From Chitinophaga oryziterrae (GTDB taxonomy: Bacteria; Bacteroidota; Bacteroidia; Chitinophagales; Chitinophagaceae): 64,000 bases of DNA. Below are positions 36,945 to 44,784 of the stretch, in pieces. Numbering within the stretch: position 1 is the first letter of the stretch; each line of letters starts with the position of its first letter. The DNA lies in NCBI RefSeq assembly GCF_009758125.1, contig NZ_WRXO01000013.1, positions 117,346 to 181,345 on the forward strand, in the 5' to 3' direction. Made by a program: the position numbers and the translations under genes. The notes below the pieces were generated by a model. The model searched no databases. It was not told the DNA's origin and worked only from the letters and a program-made list of their open reading frames with translations.

Positions 36945-38450
36945 ATGAAAAATATGAGAGTAATATTTATATACGCTGCATTGCTCATTGTATGGGGATG
37001 TAAGAAGGATACTTATCCGGGTGGAACCATCAGTCCCTATATAGCGCTCTATGATATCAGGGGCCTGTATAAAGGGAACGATGTTGTACTCACAACAGAT
37101 AACATGGATGGTTCAAACAGTATCGCTGTAATGGTGGTATCAGACCATTCCGGCAATAACTTGCCGCCTAGTTTGCTGGTAGTACAGGATAGCCGCCGTT
37201 TATCATTGCTAAGGGGTATTTCAATCCCTTTAGGAGCAGAAGCGGCTGATTATGTACCGGGCGATTCCCTGATCATCCATGTAGAAGGGAAAGTATTGAA
37301 AAAAGTAGATGGTATTCTTGAACTCACCGGCATTAAAAAAGAAGATATAACAAAAGTATCTTCCGGAAATACGATTCCCATTAAACAGGTATCTACGAAC
37401 CTCTTCCTTGCTAACCCCGATGCCTATGAAAGTACACTGGCTATTATAGTAAAGGGGACCTTTGATCCGCTGCCTGCCGCCAAAGATGTATTGTCTGGTG
37501 ATAAGGTCCTGAACGATGGATTTGGTGATATTACTTTGCATACAGAAGCCACTGCATTGTTCGCTGAGGACCTGATGCCGGTAAATGCTAATTTCTATGG
37601 AATATTCTTTAATATAAATGAATCGCCACAATTCCGGGTCCGTAAGGCCGCTGATGTGGAGGTACTTAGCACTACCATAGAAATTGCGCCTGTCCTGATT
37701 ACAGGATTCATAAGTGATGTAAAAGGAGGTGATGGTAATTATGAATACATACAATTGATGGCTACAAAGGATATTGATTTTGCAGCTACTCCTTATGCCG
37801 TTGTCGTAACCAATAACGCGAATGCTTCTACGCCCACCGGCTATCCCGCTAAGGGATGGGCAACAGGAGGCATGCGTACATTTAAATTTAACCTCTTCTC
37901 CGGTAACGCGGCTAAAGGGACTTTCTTTTATGTAGGTGGGGATGGTAAGATGATCAATGGTGCTGCTTCTACCAGTATGAATACTTCCAACTGGATAAGA
38001 GCTTTTAATTATGTAACGAATGATGGAGATGGCTTCGGTACTAAAACCAGTGGACTGCTGGCCAACAGTGGAAATGCTTTTGGGATGGCAGTGTTTAAGG
38101 ATACCGTTGTGACTGTAAACTCCCGTCCGGTGGATGTTATGTTTATATCTGCAGGTGGCAGTCTGTACACAGAAGGACCGCCGGCGAAAGGTTACCGTAT
38201 TGCCAATACAGACTTCTACGATGTCATAAATCCTATCACCAAGAAGGAACAACCATTCTATAGAGCCGGTTCCAATACACTTAATCTTACTTATAATACT
38301 GCCGACCTGGGATATTTTATTATGCTGGGTGGCACTTATAATGCCACTTTGGGAAAATGGACAAGAGTCAGGACCCAAACGAACGTATTATTAAGTAAAA
38401 CATCCGCTATTACTGAGATTGAAGGCTCCGGATCTACCACACTCAAATAA
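36945..38450 (+). CDS. DUF5689-domain lipoprotein
   Basis: A 501-residue lipoprotein. The ATG at 36945 is chosen since it lies 2 nt after the susD stop and gives MKNMRVIFIYAALLIVWGC with Cys19. Residues ~30-215 fit DUF5689 (SPYIALYDIRGLYKGNDVVL, VVSDHSGNNLPPSLLVVQDS, GDSLIIHVEGKVLKKVDGIL). The C-terminal part is beta-rich and unassigned (WATGGMRTFKFNLFSGNAAK). DUF5689 proteins often accompany SusCD pairs, and the family is thought to bind the ligand at the surface. The following gene starts 7 nt downstream, so this is one operon. Confidence 0.85.
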   Translation: MKNMRVIFIYAALLIVWGCKKDTYPGGTISPYIALYDIRGLYKGNDVVLTTDNMDGSNSIAVMVVSDHSGNNLPPSLLVVQDSRRLSLLRGISIPLGAEAADYVPGDSLIIHVEGKVLKKVDGILELTGIKKEDITKVSSGNTIPIKQVSTNLFLANPDAYESTLAIIVKGTFDPLPAAKDVLSGDKVLNDGFGDITLHTEATALFAEDLMPVNANFYGIFFNINESPQFRVRKAADVEVLSTTIEIAPVLITGFISDVKGGDGNYEYIQLMATKDIDFAATPYAVVVTNNANASTPTGYPAKGWATGGMRTFKFNLFSGNAAKGTFFYVGGDGKMINGAASTSMNTSNWIRAFNYVTNDGDGFGTKTSGLLANSGNAFGMAVFKDTVVTVNSRPVDVMFISAGGSLYTEGPPAKGYRIANTDFYDVINPITKKEQPFYRAGSNTLNLTYNTADLGYFIMLGGTYNATLGKWTRVRTQTNVLLSKTSAITEIEGSGSTTLK

Positions 38451-38457
38451 AACATCT

Positions 38458-39942
38458 ATGATCAACAGAAGGAATTTTTTAAAGAACGTAGGACTGACAG
38501 GATCTTTATTAACGATGCCGGCAGCGTTGCTGAATGCAAAATCATTAACAGCAGCAAAAACAAACATCGATCTTTCGGCGATAACTTTAAGAGGAAAAGT
38601 ACAGTGTGAAGGAAAAGGAGTTGCAGGAGTACCCGTAACAGATGGCATCAATATCACGTTAACAGATAAGAACGGATTATACGAATTGGTAAGTAATGCT
38701 ACCGCAGAATTTGTGTATATCAGTGTGCCTGCAGGATATGCTTTTCCTGAACATAAAAGCATTGCTGCATTCTATAAACCTATCTCTAAGAATAATTACA
38801 AAAATGATTTTAATCTGGAGAAATTAAAGGTAGATGATCGTAAACATACCTTTGTTGTCTGGGCGGATCCTCAGATGAAATCTAAAAAAGATGTAGAGCT
38901 TTTAATCAGTCAGTCTGTTCCTGATTTGCAGGCTGTTATCAAATCTTATCCTGCTGATACATTGATTCATGGTATCGGATGTGGTGACCTGGTATGGGAT
39001 GAGTTCGAATTGTTCGAAGACTACAAACATGCTGTTGAGATGTGTGGCATCCCTTTCTTCAATGTGATCGGTAACCATGATATGGATAATGAAGCACGTA
39101 CGGATGATAAGTCTGCCAATACCTTCAAACAGCAGTTTGGCCCTACTTATTACTCTTATAACAGGGGGGAGCTGCACTATATCGTACTGGATGATGTGTT
39201 CTTCCTGGGAGTCGCTAAAAAGTATATTGGCTACATTACTGAAAACCAGTTGCAATGGCTTGAACAGGACCTGGCGCTTGTAAAACCAGGCACTACTATT
39301 ATATTAAGTCTGCACATTCCTACTTTCACGGGAGCAGGGCGCAGATCCGGGAAAAATGAAGACGAGCTGGGTGGTACTGTAGCCAACAGGCAACAGCTGT
39401 ATAAAATGCTGGCTCCTTTCAAGGTACATATCATGAGCGGTCATACGCATTTTAATGATAACTGGGAACAGGACGATATCATGGAACACAACCACGGTAC
39501 TGTTTGTGGAGCCTGGTGGACTGGCCCCATCTGCGGTGATGGTACTCCCAGTGGTTACGGTGTATACGAGGTAAATGGCTCTGATATTAAATGGCATTAC
39601 AAATCCACCGGCCAGGCAAAGGACAGGCAACTCAGGATTTATCCTAAAGGCAGGATCAAGGACGCTCCGGATGAACTGGCAGTGAACGTATGGAACTGGG
39701 ATAAAAAATGGAAGGTAGAATGGTTTGAGGATGGTGTATCCAAAGGCCCAATGGAGCAACGGGTTGCTTATGATCCCTGGGCATTTGAATTATATGCCGG
39801 CCCATTGCTTCCTAAGGTCCGCAAATTTGTAGAGCCTGTATTGACTGATCATATGTTTTTTGCAAAACCTTCTCCCGATGCTAAAAAGATCACGGTGAAG
39901 GTAACTGACAGATTTGGAAATGTATATGAAGAAACGGTTTAA
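38458..39942 (+). CDS. Tat-exported calcineurin-like phosphoesterase
   Basis: A 494-residue metallophosphoesterase. The start at 38458 gives the Tat motif NRRNFLKN (Arg4-Arg5) with a hydrophobic stretch. An N-terminal beta module (~35-125; LRGKVQCEGKGVAGVPVTDG) resembles MetallophosN; the catalytic domain covers ~130-340. Metal ligands visible: Asp137 (ADPQ, Gln139 replaces the usual His), Asp177 (GCGDLVWDEFE), Asn206-His207-Asp208 (GNHD), His286 (LSLHIP), His329 and His331 (SGHTH). A C-terminal sandwich (MetallophosC-like) ends the protein. It hydrolyses phosphomono- or diesters in the periplasm or at the surface and is the likely catalytic member of the Sus locus. Confidence 0.92.
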   Translation: MINRRNFLKNVGLTGSLLTMPAALLNAKSLTAAKTNIDLSAITLRGKVQCEGKGVAGVPVTDGINITLTDKNGLYELVSNATAEFVYISVPAGYAFPEHKSIAAFYKPISKNNYKNDFNLEKLKVDDRKHTFVVWADPQMKSKKDVELLISQSVPDLQAVIKSYPADTLIHGIGCGDLVWDEFELFEDYKHAVEMCGIPFFNVIGNHDMDNEARTDDKSANTFKQQFGPTYYSYNRGELHYIVLDDVFFLGVAKKYIGYITENQLQWLEQDLALVKPGTTIILSLHIPTFTGAGRRSGKNEDELGGTVANRQQLYKMLAPFKVHIMSGHTHFNDNWEQDDIMEHNHGTVCGAWWTGPICGDGTPSGYGVYEVNGSDIKWHYKSTGQAKDRQLRIYPKGRIKDAPDELAVNVWNWDKKWKVEWFEDGVSKGPMEQRVAYDPWAFELYAGPLLPKVRKFVEPVLTDHMFFAKPSPDAKKITVKVTDRFGNVYEETV

Positions 39943-39948
39943 TAGCAG

Positions 39949-39982
39949 AAGGCGTCCTGGGTAACCGGGGCGCCTTTTTTTG
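39949..39982 (+). terminator. Terminator of the Sus/phosphoesterase operon
   Basis: A GC-rich hairpin (39949-39960 with 39965-39976, loop GTAA, one or two G-U pairs) followed by a run of T. It starts 7 nt after the phosphoesterase stop. Confidence 0.88.
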
Positions 39983-40005
39983 TCGTGCTTATCGTAATTC
40001 AAAAA

Positions 40006-40013
40006 TAGATTTG
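40006..40013 (+). promoter_or_regulatory. Candidate -7 box of the coiled-coil protein gene
   Basis: TAGATTTG fits TAnnTTTG; no TTG is seen at the usual -33 distance. It would give a leader of about 70 nt before the ATG at 40087. Confidence 0.25.
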
Positions 40014-40086
40014 TAAATTGGATGATTATTTAAGGGACTGTACTGCAACTGTTTATTAATCATCACCATTCAATACCTATATTTCT

Positions 40087-41181
40087 ATGCGATTTCACGA
40101 TGCGAAACGAACCAGTATTTTTATCTTCCTTTTCTTTGTTGTACTCCAGACTCATGCCCAGATAGAAGCCGGTGTGATGGTTGGTTCAAAACTGCTGAAC
40201 GGCGCAAGGGAAAAATCAACCCTCAGGAAAGTTTACCAGTCGCAGCAACCAAAAAAAGTAGCTATTTTAGATGATACGCTTATATATGTACGTAGCTCTC
40301 AGGACGCATTATCCAGTCTGAGTTCGTACAATTCCAAATATGCCTCCTTCATTCAACGGACCACTATTGTGGAATCCGGACTGGAAAAATTAAGACAGAC
40401 CGCTTTAAAAGGCCAACCCGTAAAAACCGATGACGACTGGGTACTGGCCAACCTGAATGATCTTGAACGCGACTGGCCGGATGCGCCTTCCTCTTTATAC
40501 AGAAACGAACTAAACTTCTACGATCATTACGAAAAGAAACGGGAAAGTTATATTGCAAAGGAAAGGGACCAGAAGGCGGAGATGATGTCACAGGCGCAGA
40601 AGAAGGAAGAGGATAACCTTGCGTTGGAAAAACAGCAGGAGTTACTCAAAGAGATAGAGGCCGGTCGTGAGGCGCTGATTCATCCAACCACAAAAGGCAA
40701 AATAAGTGTAATCGGTCCTGCGGAAAAAATCTCTGAAGAAGAGTATGATATGCAGGCAGCAAACATGGAGAGCAGTACACATGGCCATCTTGTACAGCTT
40801 ATAGGCACCAAACAACCCTGGATCAATGAACTGGCTGGTTATATCATTGGCTGTAAATTTGATCCCTCAAATGCAAAAACCGAAGGTAATATAACCACCT
40901 TCACGTTTTCTAAAAACTGTATAGGTTGTACTGCTCCTCAGAAAATAATCCTCAAACAAACAATTGATCCTGTCACAGGTGTTACTACCGGCGTACAATG
41001 GTCTGGTCCCTCTGATCTTACAGCAGGGCTTTACATCGCTTATTATGGGCAGGAAGATCATACAGAAGCGGAAATAAAAGGGAAGCCCATTTCAAGTAAC
41101 TTCAAAGGTGATCGTGTAAATCTCACCTGGCAAAGTACACAGGCTACTGTGAAAATAACACGTAACCCGGATTATGAATAA
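40087..41181 (+). CDS. Secreted coiled-coil protein, unknown
   Basis: A 364-residue exported protein (signal ~10-25; SIFIFLFFVVLQTHAQ). I do not recognise a family. Residues ~150-200 are charged and helical (EKKRESYIAKERDQKAEMMS, QKKEEDNLALEKQQELLKEI) and predict a coiled coil. The C-terminal half (~235-364) is beta-rich with a CIGC pair (FSKNCIGCTAPQK) that could bind metal or form a disulphide. It has its own upstream region after the Sus-operon terminator. Confidence 0.7.
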   Translation: MRFHDAKRTSIFIFLFFVVLQTHAQIEAGVMVGSKLLNGAREKSTLRKVYQSQQPKKVAILDDTLIYVRSSQDALSSLSSYNSKYASFIQRTTIVESGLEKLRQTALKGQPVKTDDDWVLANLNDLERDWPDAPSSLYRNELNFYDHYEKKRESYIAKERDQKAEMMSQAQKKEEDNLALEKQQELLKEIEAGREALIHPTTKGKISVIGPAEKISEEEYDMQAANMESSTHGHLVQLIGTKQPWINELAGYIIGCKFDPSNAKTEGNITTFTFSKNCIGCTAPQKIILKQTIDPVTGVTTGVQWSGPSDLTAGLYIAYYGQEDHTEAEIKGKPISSNFKGDRVNLTWQSTQATVKITRNPDYE

Positions 41182-41573
41182 TAAGAAGTTGTATCGGGAA
41201 TTATTTTTTCGGAATTAAAAGAGGCTGACTCGATTGCGATCAAATCAGCCTCCTGGTACGTTCTTTTAGAAGAACCTGTAACTGCTAAGGGTTTTCATAG
41301 GATAGGGACTGAGACAAGAACTACATAGGAATTGGAATAGTAATAAGGTTCATAGGATAGTAACAAGGTTCCATAGGATATGTGTTTATATAAGATGAGT
41401 GTTTATTTAAGTTCGGAACCTGGTTTTTTATAAAGCATATGGTTAAAATTGTAAAACGGTTTTCAATAAATGGTTATTATGGTTATATAAGTTTGAATAA
41501 GTTTGTTCGTTTTTGTTAATGCAAAGTTGGGCAATATATTAGAACTATTAATAACGGTTTTCAGGTATTTATT
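41182..41573. other. 392-nt gene-free stretch between convergent genes
   Basis: This region holds a hairpin with 8-bp arms at 41221-41228 and 41245-41252, followed on the minus strand by TTTTAATT (a possible minus-strand terminator). It also holds four short copies of a CATAGGA element starting at 41296, 41324, 41351 and 41372. The rest is A/T-rich. No open frame of convincing composition was seen. Confidence 0.5.
41296..41381. repeat. Cluster of four CATAGGA short direct repeats
   Basis: CATAGGATAG occurs at 41296 and 41351, CATAGGATAT at 41372 and CATAGGAATT at 41324. The last two copies also share a preceding AAGGTT context. Start-to-start distances are 28, 27 and 21 nt, so this is a loose cluster, not a strict tandem array. 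Confidence 0.5.
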
Positions 41574-42824
41574 TCAGGGAGTAGCACTTTTTTCGATCTT
41601 GATAAGATGTATTGAAGCAAAAGCGATCAATAACATGAAAGTAGCTGTTATAACAAATAACCCCGAACCTACTATATGGTAGAGGAACGCACCCGATATC
41701 AGTCCCATAATACTGGCAAGGCTTCCCGCACTTCCTGCAAACCCCTGAATCATACCTTGCACGTGTTCATCTCCCGTATTGGACAGTAAGGCCACAAAAG
41801 ATGGCCACATAATACCATTTCCAATGGCAAAAAGCAAGGCGCCTGTATAAATTAACACGATGTTATTGAACTTGAGTAAGATGAAACAGGTACAGAGGAT
41901 AAGGCTGCCTGTAATGATCAGGGAGGCACCTGAGAATTTCTTAGCAAGGAAAGTTAAGACGGGGCCTTCTACCAATACCATCATCCCGCTTAAAAAAGCA
42001 AAGAAGATACCTAGTTGTAATACGTTCCAGTGTAATTCACCGGCAGCATATACAGGGAACCCTACATAAAAGAAATTGAACCCTAAAAATATCAGGAAGT
42101 ATAAAGTAAGGAAATAAGGGACGTTGGGTAATTTAAGTACAGTAGAAAGACGATTTAATTCCATTGTTGGAATCACTTTTTTATCAGTCTGCTTAAGTAC
42201 AGCGGAAAAACGGTTCAATTCCACGGTTGGAATTACTTTTTTGTCTGTTTGTATGCTGAAGTAAATTACAAAAACAGCCACAAGAGAAGTAAGCGCAGTG
42301 GCAATAACAGGCAGCGTATTCCCCATGGCAGTAGCGCCTAGTATACCAGCCAGCAACGGACCGAAGATTACACCCAGGTTAGAAGCTGCCGCCATTTTCC
42401 CGAAGTTCTGCTTACGGTCTTCATGAGAAGAAATATCCGCTACATAGGCATTGGCTACAGAAACATTACCACCGGTCAGTCCATCTATGGCCCTGCCTAA
42501 AAATATAAAGAACAGGGGGATACTGAAGAGAGATGTTTGCTGATTGGGCAATAGCAGGCCGATGAGAAATATGACCCAGGCAACGAATGTACCGCTTTCA
42601 CTTATCAGCAGGATCTTTTTACGACCGAACTTATCAGACCATGCACCCAGGATAGGAGAGCCGATCAGTTGGAAGAAGGAGTAGGTAGCACTTAATAAAC
42701 CATACACAACTTCATGTCCGCCCAGTTTTAACACGATCACCACCATAAAGGGAATCACGATGCTGAATCCAAGTGCATCAATGAAAGTGACCAGTAAGAT
42801 GGGGAAGAGGGGAGTTTTCTGCAT
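41574..42824 (-). CDS. MFS drug-exporter-like transporter (TetA-like, DHA1)
   Basis: A 416-residue inner-membrane transporter with 12 helices. The start MQKTPLFPILLVTFIDALGFSIVIPFMVV and the loop 2-3 motif GAWSDKFGRKKILL are typical of the TetA/DHA1 group, as is GLTGGNVSVANAYVADISS in helix 5. A special feature is the central cytoplasmic loop (after helix 6), which contains two tandem 20-residue copies beginning QTDKKVIPT. The gene is therefore about 20 residues longer than expected. Substrate not known; an exporter of a small molecule is likely. It ends at the repeat-bearing intergenic stretch. Confidence 0.92.
   Translation of the reverse strand: MQKTPLFPILLVTFIDALGFSIVIPFMVVIVLKLGGHEVVYGLLSATYSFFQLIGSPILGAWSDKFGRKKILLISESGTFVAWVIFLIGLLLPNQQTSLFSIPLFFIFLGRAIDGLTGGNVSVANAYVADISSHEDRKQNFGKMAAASNLGVIFGPLLAGILGATAMGNTLPVIATALTSLVAVFVIYFSIQTDKKVIPTVELNRFSAVLKQTDKKVIPTMELNRLSTVLKLPNVPYFLTLYFLIFLGFNFFYVGFPVYAAGELHWNVLQLGIFFAFLSGMMVLVEGPVLTFLAKKFSGASLIITGSLILCTCFILLKFNNIVLIYTGALLFAIGNGIMWPSFVALLSNTGDEHVQGMIQGFAGSAGSLASIMGLISGAFLYHIVGSGLFVITATFMLLIAFASIHLIKIEKSATP
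42132..42251 (-). repeat. 60-bp in-frame tandem duplication inside the MFS gene
   Basis: Unit 1 is 42132-42191 and unit 2 is 42192-42251, each 60 bp, differing at 12 positions by eye (80% identity). At protein level the 20-residue copies differ at only 3 sites (Val/Met, Phe/Leu, Ala/Thr), so most changes are silent. Confidence 0.9.
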
Positions 42825-42882
42825 GACTTCAATTTAACGAATGTTAAGTAAAGTCGTCATGCAACCGATGATTTATACATGA

Positions 42883-42910
42883 AAAAGCCGTCTTGGCAGA
42901 GACGGCTTTT
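42883..42910 (-). terminator. Terminator of the TlpA-like gene
   Basis: A perfect 11-bp stem (42883-42893 and 42900-42910), 6-nt loop, ending in TTTTTC on the minus strand. It lies 15 nt after the stop of the minus-strand thioredoxin gene. Confidence 0.85.
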
Positions 42911-42924
42911 CCTGGTTTCTTTTA

Positions 42925-44067
42925 TTACTGTCCCAGCAATTCTGCCAGTTTCGCATTCAGTTTTTCGCCTCTTAAATCATTCCCTATGATCTTACCTTCT
43001 TTATCGATCAGGAAGCCGGCAGGTACCGCTGTGATACCATAGAGCGCACCTGCTTCATTCCCCCATCCTTTTAAATCAGATACGTGCAACCATGGCAGCC
43101 CGTCCTGAGCAATAGCTTCCTTCCATTTAGCTTTGTCTTTATCCAGGGATACCGCCAGAATTTCGAATCCTTTACTTTTGTAAAGTTCGTACTGCTTTTT
43201 CAGGTTAGGGTTTTCTGCACGGCAGGGAGAGCACCAGCTTGCCCAGAACTCCAGTAATACCAGTTTGCCTTTTAAGCTCGCCAGTGAAACAGGATTACCA
43301 TCCACATCATTCATCTTAAAAACGGGTGCTTTGGCTCCTTTGGTAGTGAGCGTGATGGACTTGATGCGCATATCCACATCCTTACCTTTTTTAGAATTGC
43401 GCAGACTTTCACTTAGTCCGGCAAAGATAGGCTGTAATTCTTCCGGGCGTTTTTCGAAAGTAAGTCCTTCAGATAATCCTACTAATGCAAAATCGGAAGC
43501 AGGATGTTTCCTTGCAAATAATAACTGGTTTTTCGCTCTTTCAGCAACTTTGTCATGGAACTGTTTATTCAGGCCAGCCATGAACAGGGAATCTTTCTGT
43601 TGCTCAGGTGTTGCTGCGTTATAAGCCAGGTTAGCGTTTTTAGTCAGTTCCATAATGGTACCACCAATTTCCCTGTTATAAGCTACAAATTCATTGTAGA
43701 CTTTAGAACCGGTAAATACTGCATTACTCAAAGAGTCTTTGGAGCTGATCACTACTTTTTCTTTACCAAAGTAGAAGTAAATCACGTCACCTACATATAC
43801 TGCATATTGTTTGCCTTCACCATTATGCGACAGGGCCATGCGGGCAGTGCCAACGCCGTTGATATTGCCGCTGAAAGTAAAAGTACCGTTTACAACAGTA
43901 GCAGAATCTTCATGATTCCCACCGTTGTCTTTAAAATCCATGTAATCGATGTATACTTTCGCTGGCGCATTCAAATGGCCTATTTTACCTGTCAGGGTAA
44001 AATTAGAGGATTGTCCTTTTGCCAGGAAAGGAAGTAAAACTGCAAGAATCAGTGCTTGTTTTTTCAT
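42925..44067 (-). CDS. TlpA-like thiol-disulfide oxidoreductase with DUF4369
   Basis: A 380-residue exported protein (signal MKKQALILAVLLPFLAKGQS). The N-terminal DUF4369 domain (~22-130; FTLTGKIGHLNAPAKVYIDY, DSATVVNGTFTFSGNI) is followed by a helical linker and a C-terminal thioredoxin-fold domain (~245-380) with the redox motif WCSPC near residue 279 and the cis-Pro loop TAVPAGFLID. It reduces or isomerises disulphides in the periplasm. Such proteins are very abundant in Chitinophagaceae. It is monocistronic. Confidence 0.93.
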   Translation of the reverse strand: MKKQALILAVLLPFLAKGQSSNFTLTGKIGHLNAPAKVYIDYMDFKDNGGNHEDSATVVNGTFTFSGNINGVGTARMALSHNGEGKQYAVYVGDVIYFYFGKEKVVISSKDSLSNAVFTGSKVYNEFVAYNREIGGTIMELTKNANLAYNAATPEQQKDSLFMAGLNKQFHDKVAERAKNQLLFARKHPASDFALVGLSEGLTFEKRPEELQPIFAGLSESLRNSKKGKDVDMRIKSITLTTKGAKAPVFKMNDVDGNPVSLASLKGKLVLLEFWASWCSPCRAENPNLKKQYELYKSKGFEILAVSLDKDKAKWKEAIAQDGLPWLHVSDLKGWGNEAGALYGITAVPAGFLIDKEGKIIGNDLRGEKLNAKLAELLGQ

Positions 44068-44261
44068 TATATAGGTAACAAGGTTGGTTTATTGCAATCT
44101 AATGAATGAAAACACAGGAACCTGTTAACAGATCTTAAAGCGGGATTGTTACGCCTTTTTAATTAGGGATCCTGGATCTTTTGTACAATGAATGACGGGT
44201 AGTGGCTCAGTTTGATTACTTAATCTTCGCGCCAGGTGTAGTTGCTCAATAAATACACCTT

Positions 44262-44624
44262 ATGCAGGATGTGGTGGTGGTTGGGTATGGTGTGCAGCGA
44301 AAATCCGACCTGACCGGCGCTGTTTCCAGCATTAAAGCTGCCGATATTACTAAAATAGGTGGTAGTAATGCTGCGGAAGCCCTACAGGGAAAAGCTCCCG
44401 GCGTACTGGTATTAAATGTGGGGGCTCCGGGAAATGCTCCAATTATCCGCGTTCAGTACCTGAACAGCCATGATATTGCCTCTATGGAAATATTGAAGGA
44501 TGCTTCTGCCACTGCTATTTATGGATCGCGGGGCGCTAATGGTGTTATACTGGTAACCACTAAAAAGGGGAAACCAGGTAAAGCAGTGGTGAATACAATA
44601 TCACTGAAATTGCCAGTATGGTAG
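44262..44624 (+). pseudogene. Relic of a SusC plug domain
   Basis: An open stretch encodes the junction VVVVGYGVQRKSDLTGAVSS, then EALQGKAPGVLVLNVGAPGN and HDIASMEILKDASATAIYGS, RGANGVILVTTKKGKPGK. This is the start of a SusC plug. Upstream, an in-frame TAA blocks it. Inside, about 25-30 residues including the VDGxP box are missing between IRVQ and YLNSHD. It ends within 10 residues of the KKGKPGK motif. The rest of the ~1000-residue receptor is absent, so it is a remnant with both external and internal deletions. Confidence 0.85.
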
Positions 44625-44758
44625 GATTCAATGATACTAAATATTTTCGTGAATATTTTTATGCTCTTTTTGGTATGAACCCCTCTGAGTATATTCGGAA
44701 GTTCAGGAAATCTTTCCATAACAACCTCCAATTAAATAAGAAGATTATAAAGGAATAA
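44582..44758 (+). pseudogene. Relic of an AraC-type HTH (hybrid two-component-like)
   Basis: In another frame, overlapping the 3' end of the SusC relic, the sequence reads EYNITEIASMVGFNDTKYFR, then EYFYALFGMNPSEYIRKFRK, ending at TAA 44756-44758. This is the second helix and FxxxFGxxPSEYI tail of an AraC DNA-binding domain, as found at the C-terminus of hybrid two-component regulators that neighbour susC genes. A stop at 44579-44581 bounds it upstream. It appears to have been joined to the SusC relic by deletion. Confidence 0.78.
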
Positions 44759-44784
44759 TGTCTTCTACAAGGCTACTGTCTGTA

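Noticed and set aside
37230..38378. 382-codon minus-strand frame inside the DUF5689 gene
   Set aside because: Cys/Ser/Ile-rich composition with no domain, fully antisense to a well-supported operon gene; a codon-bias shadow.
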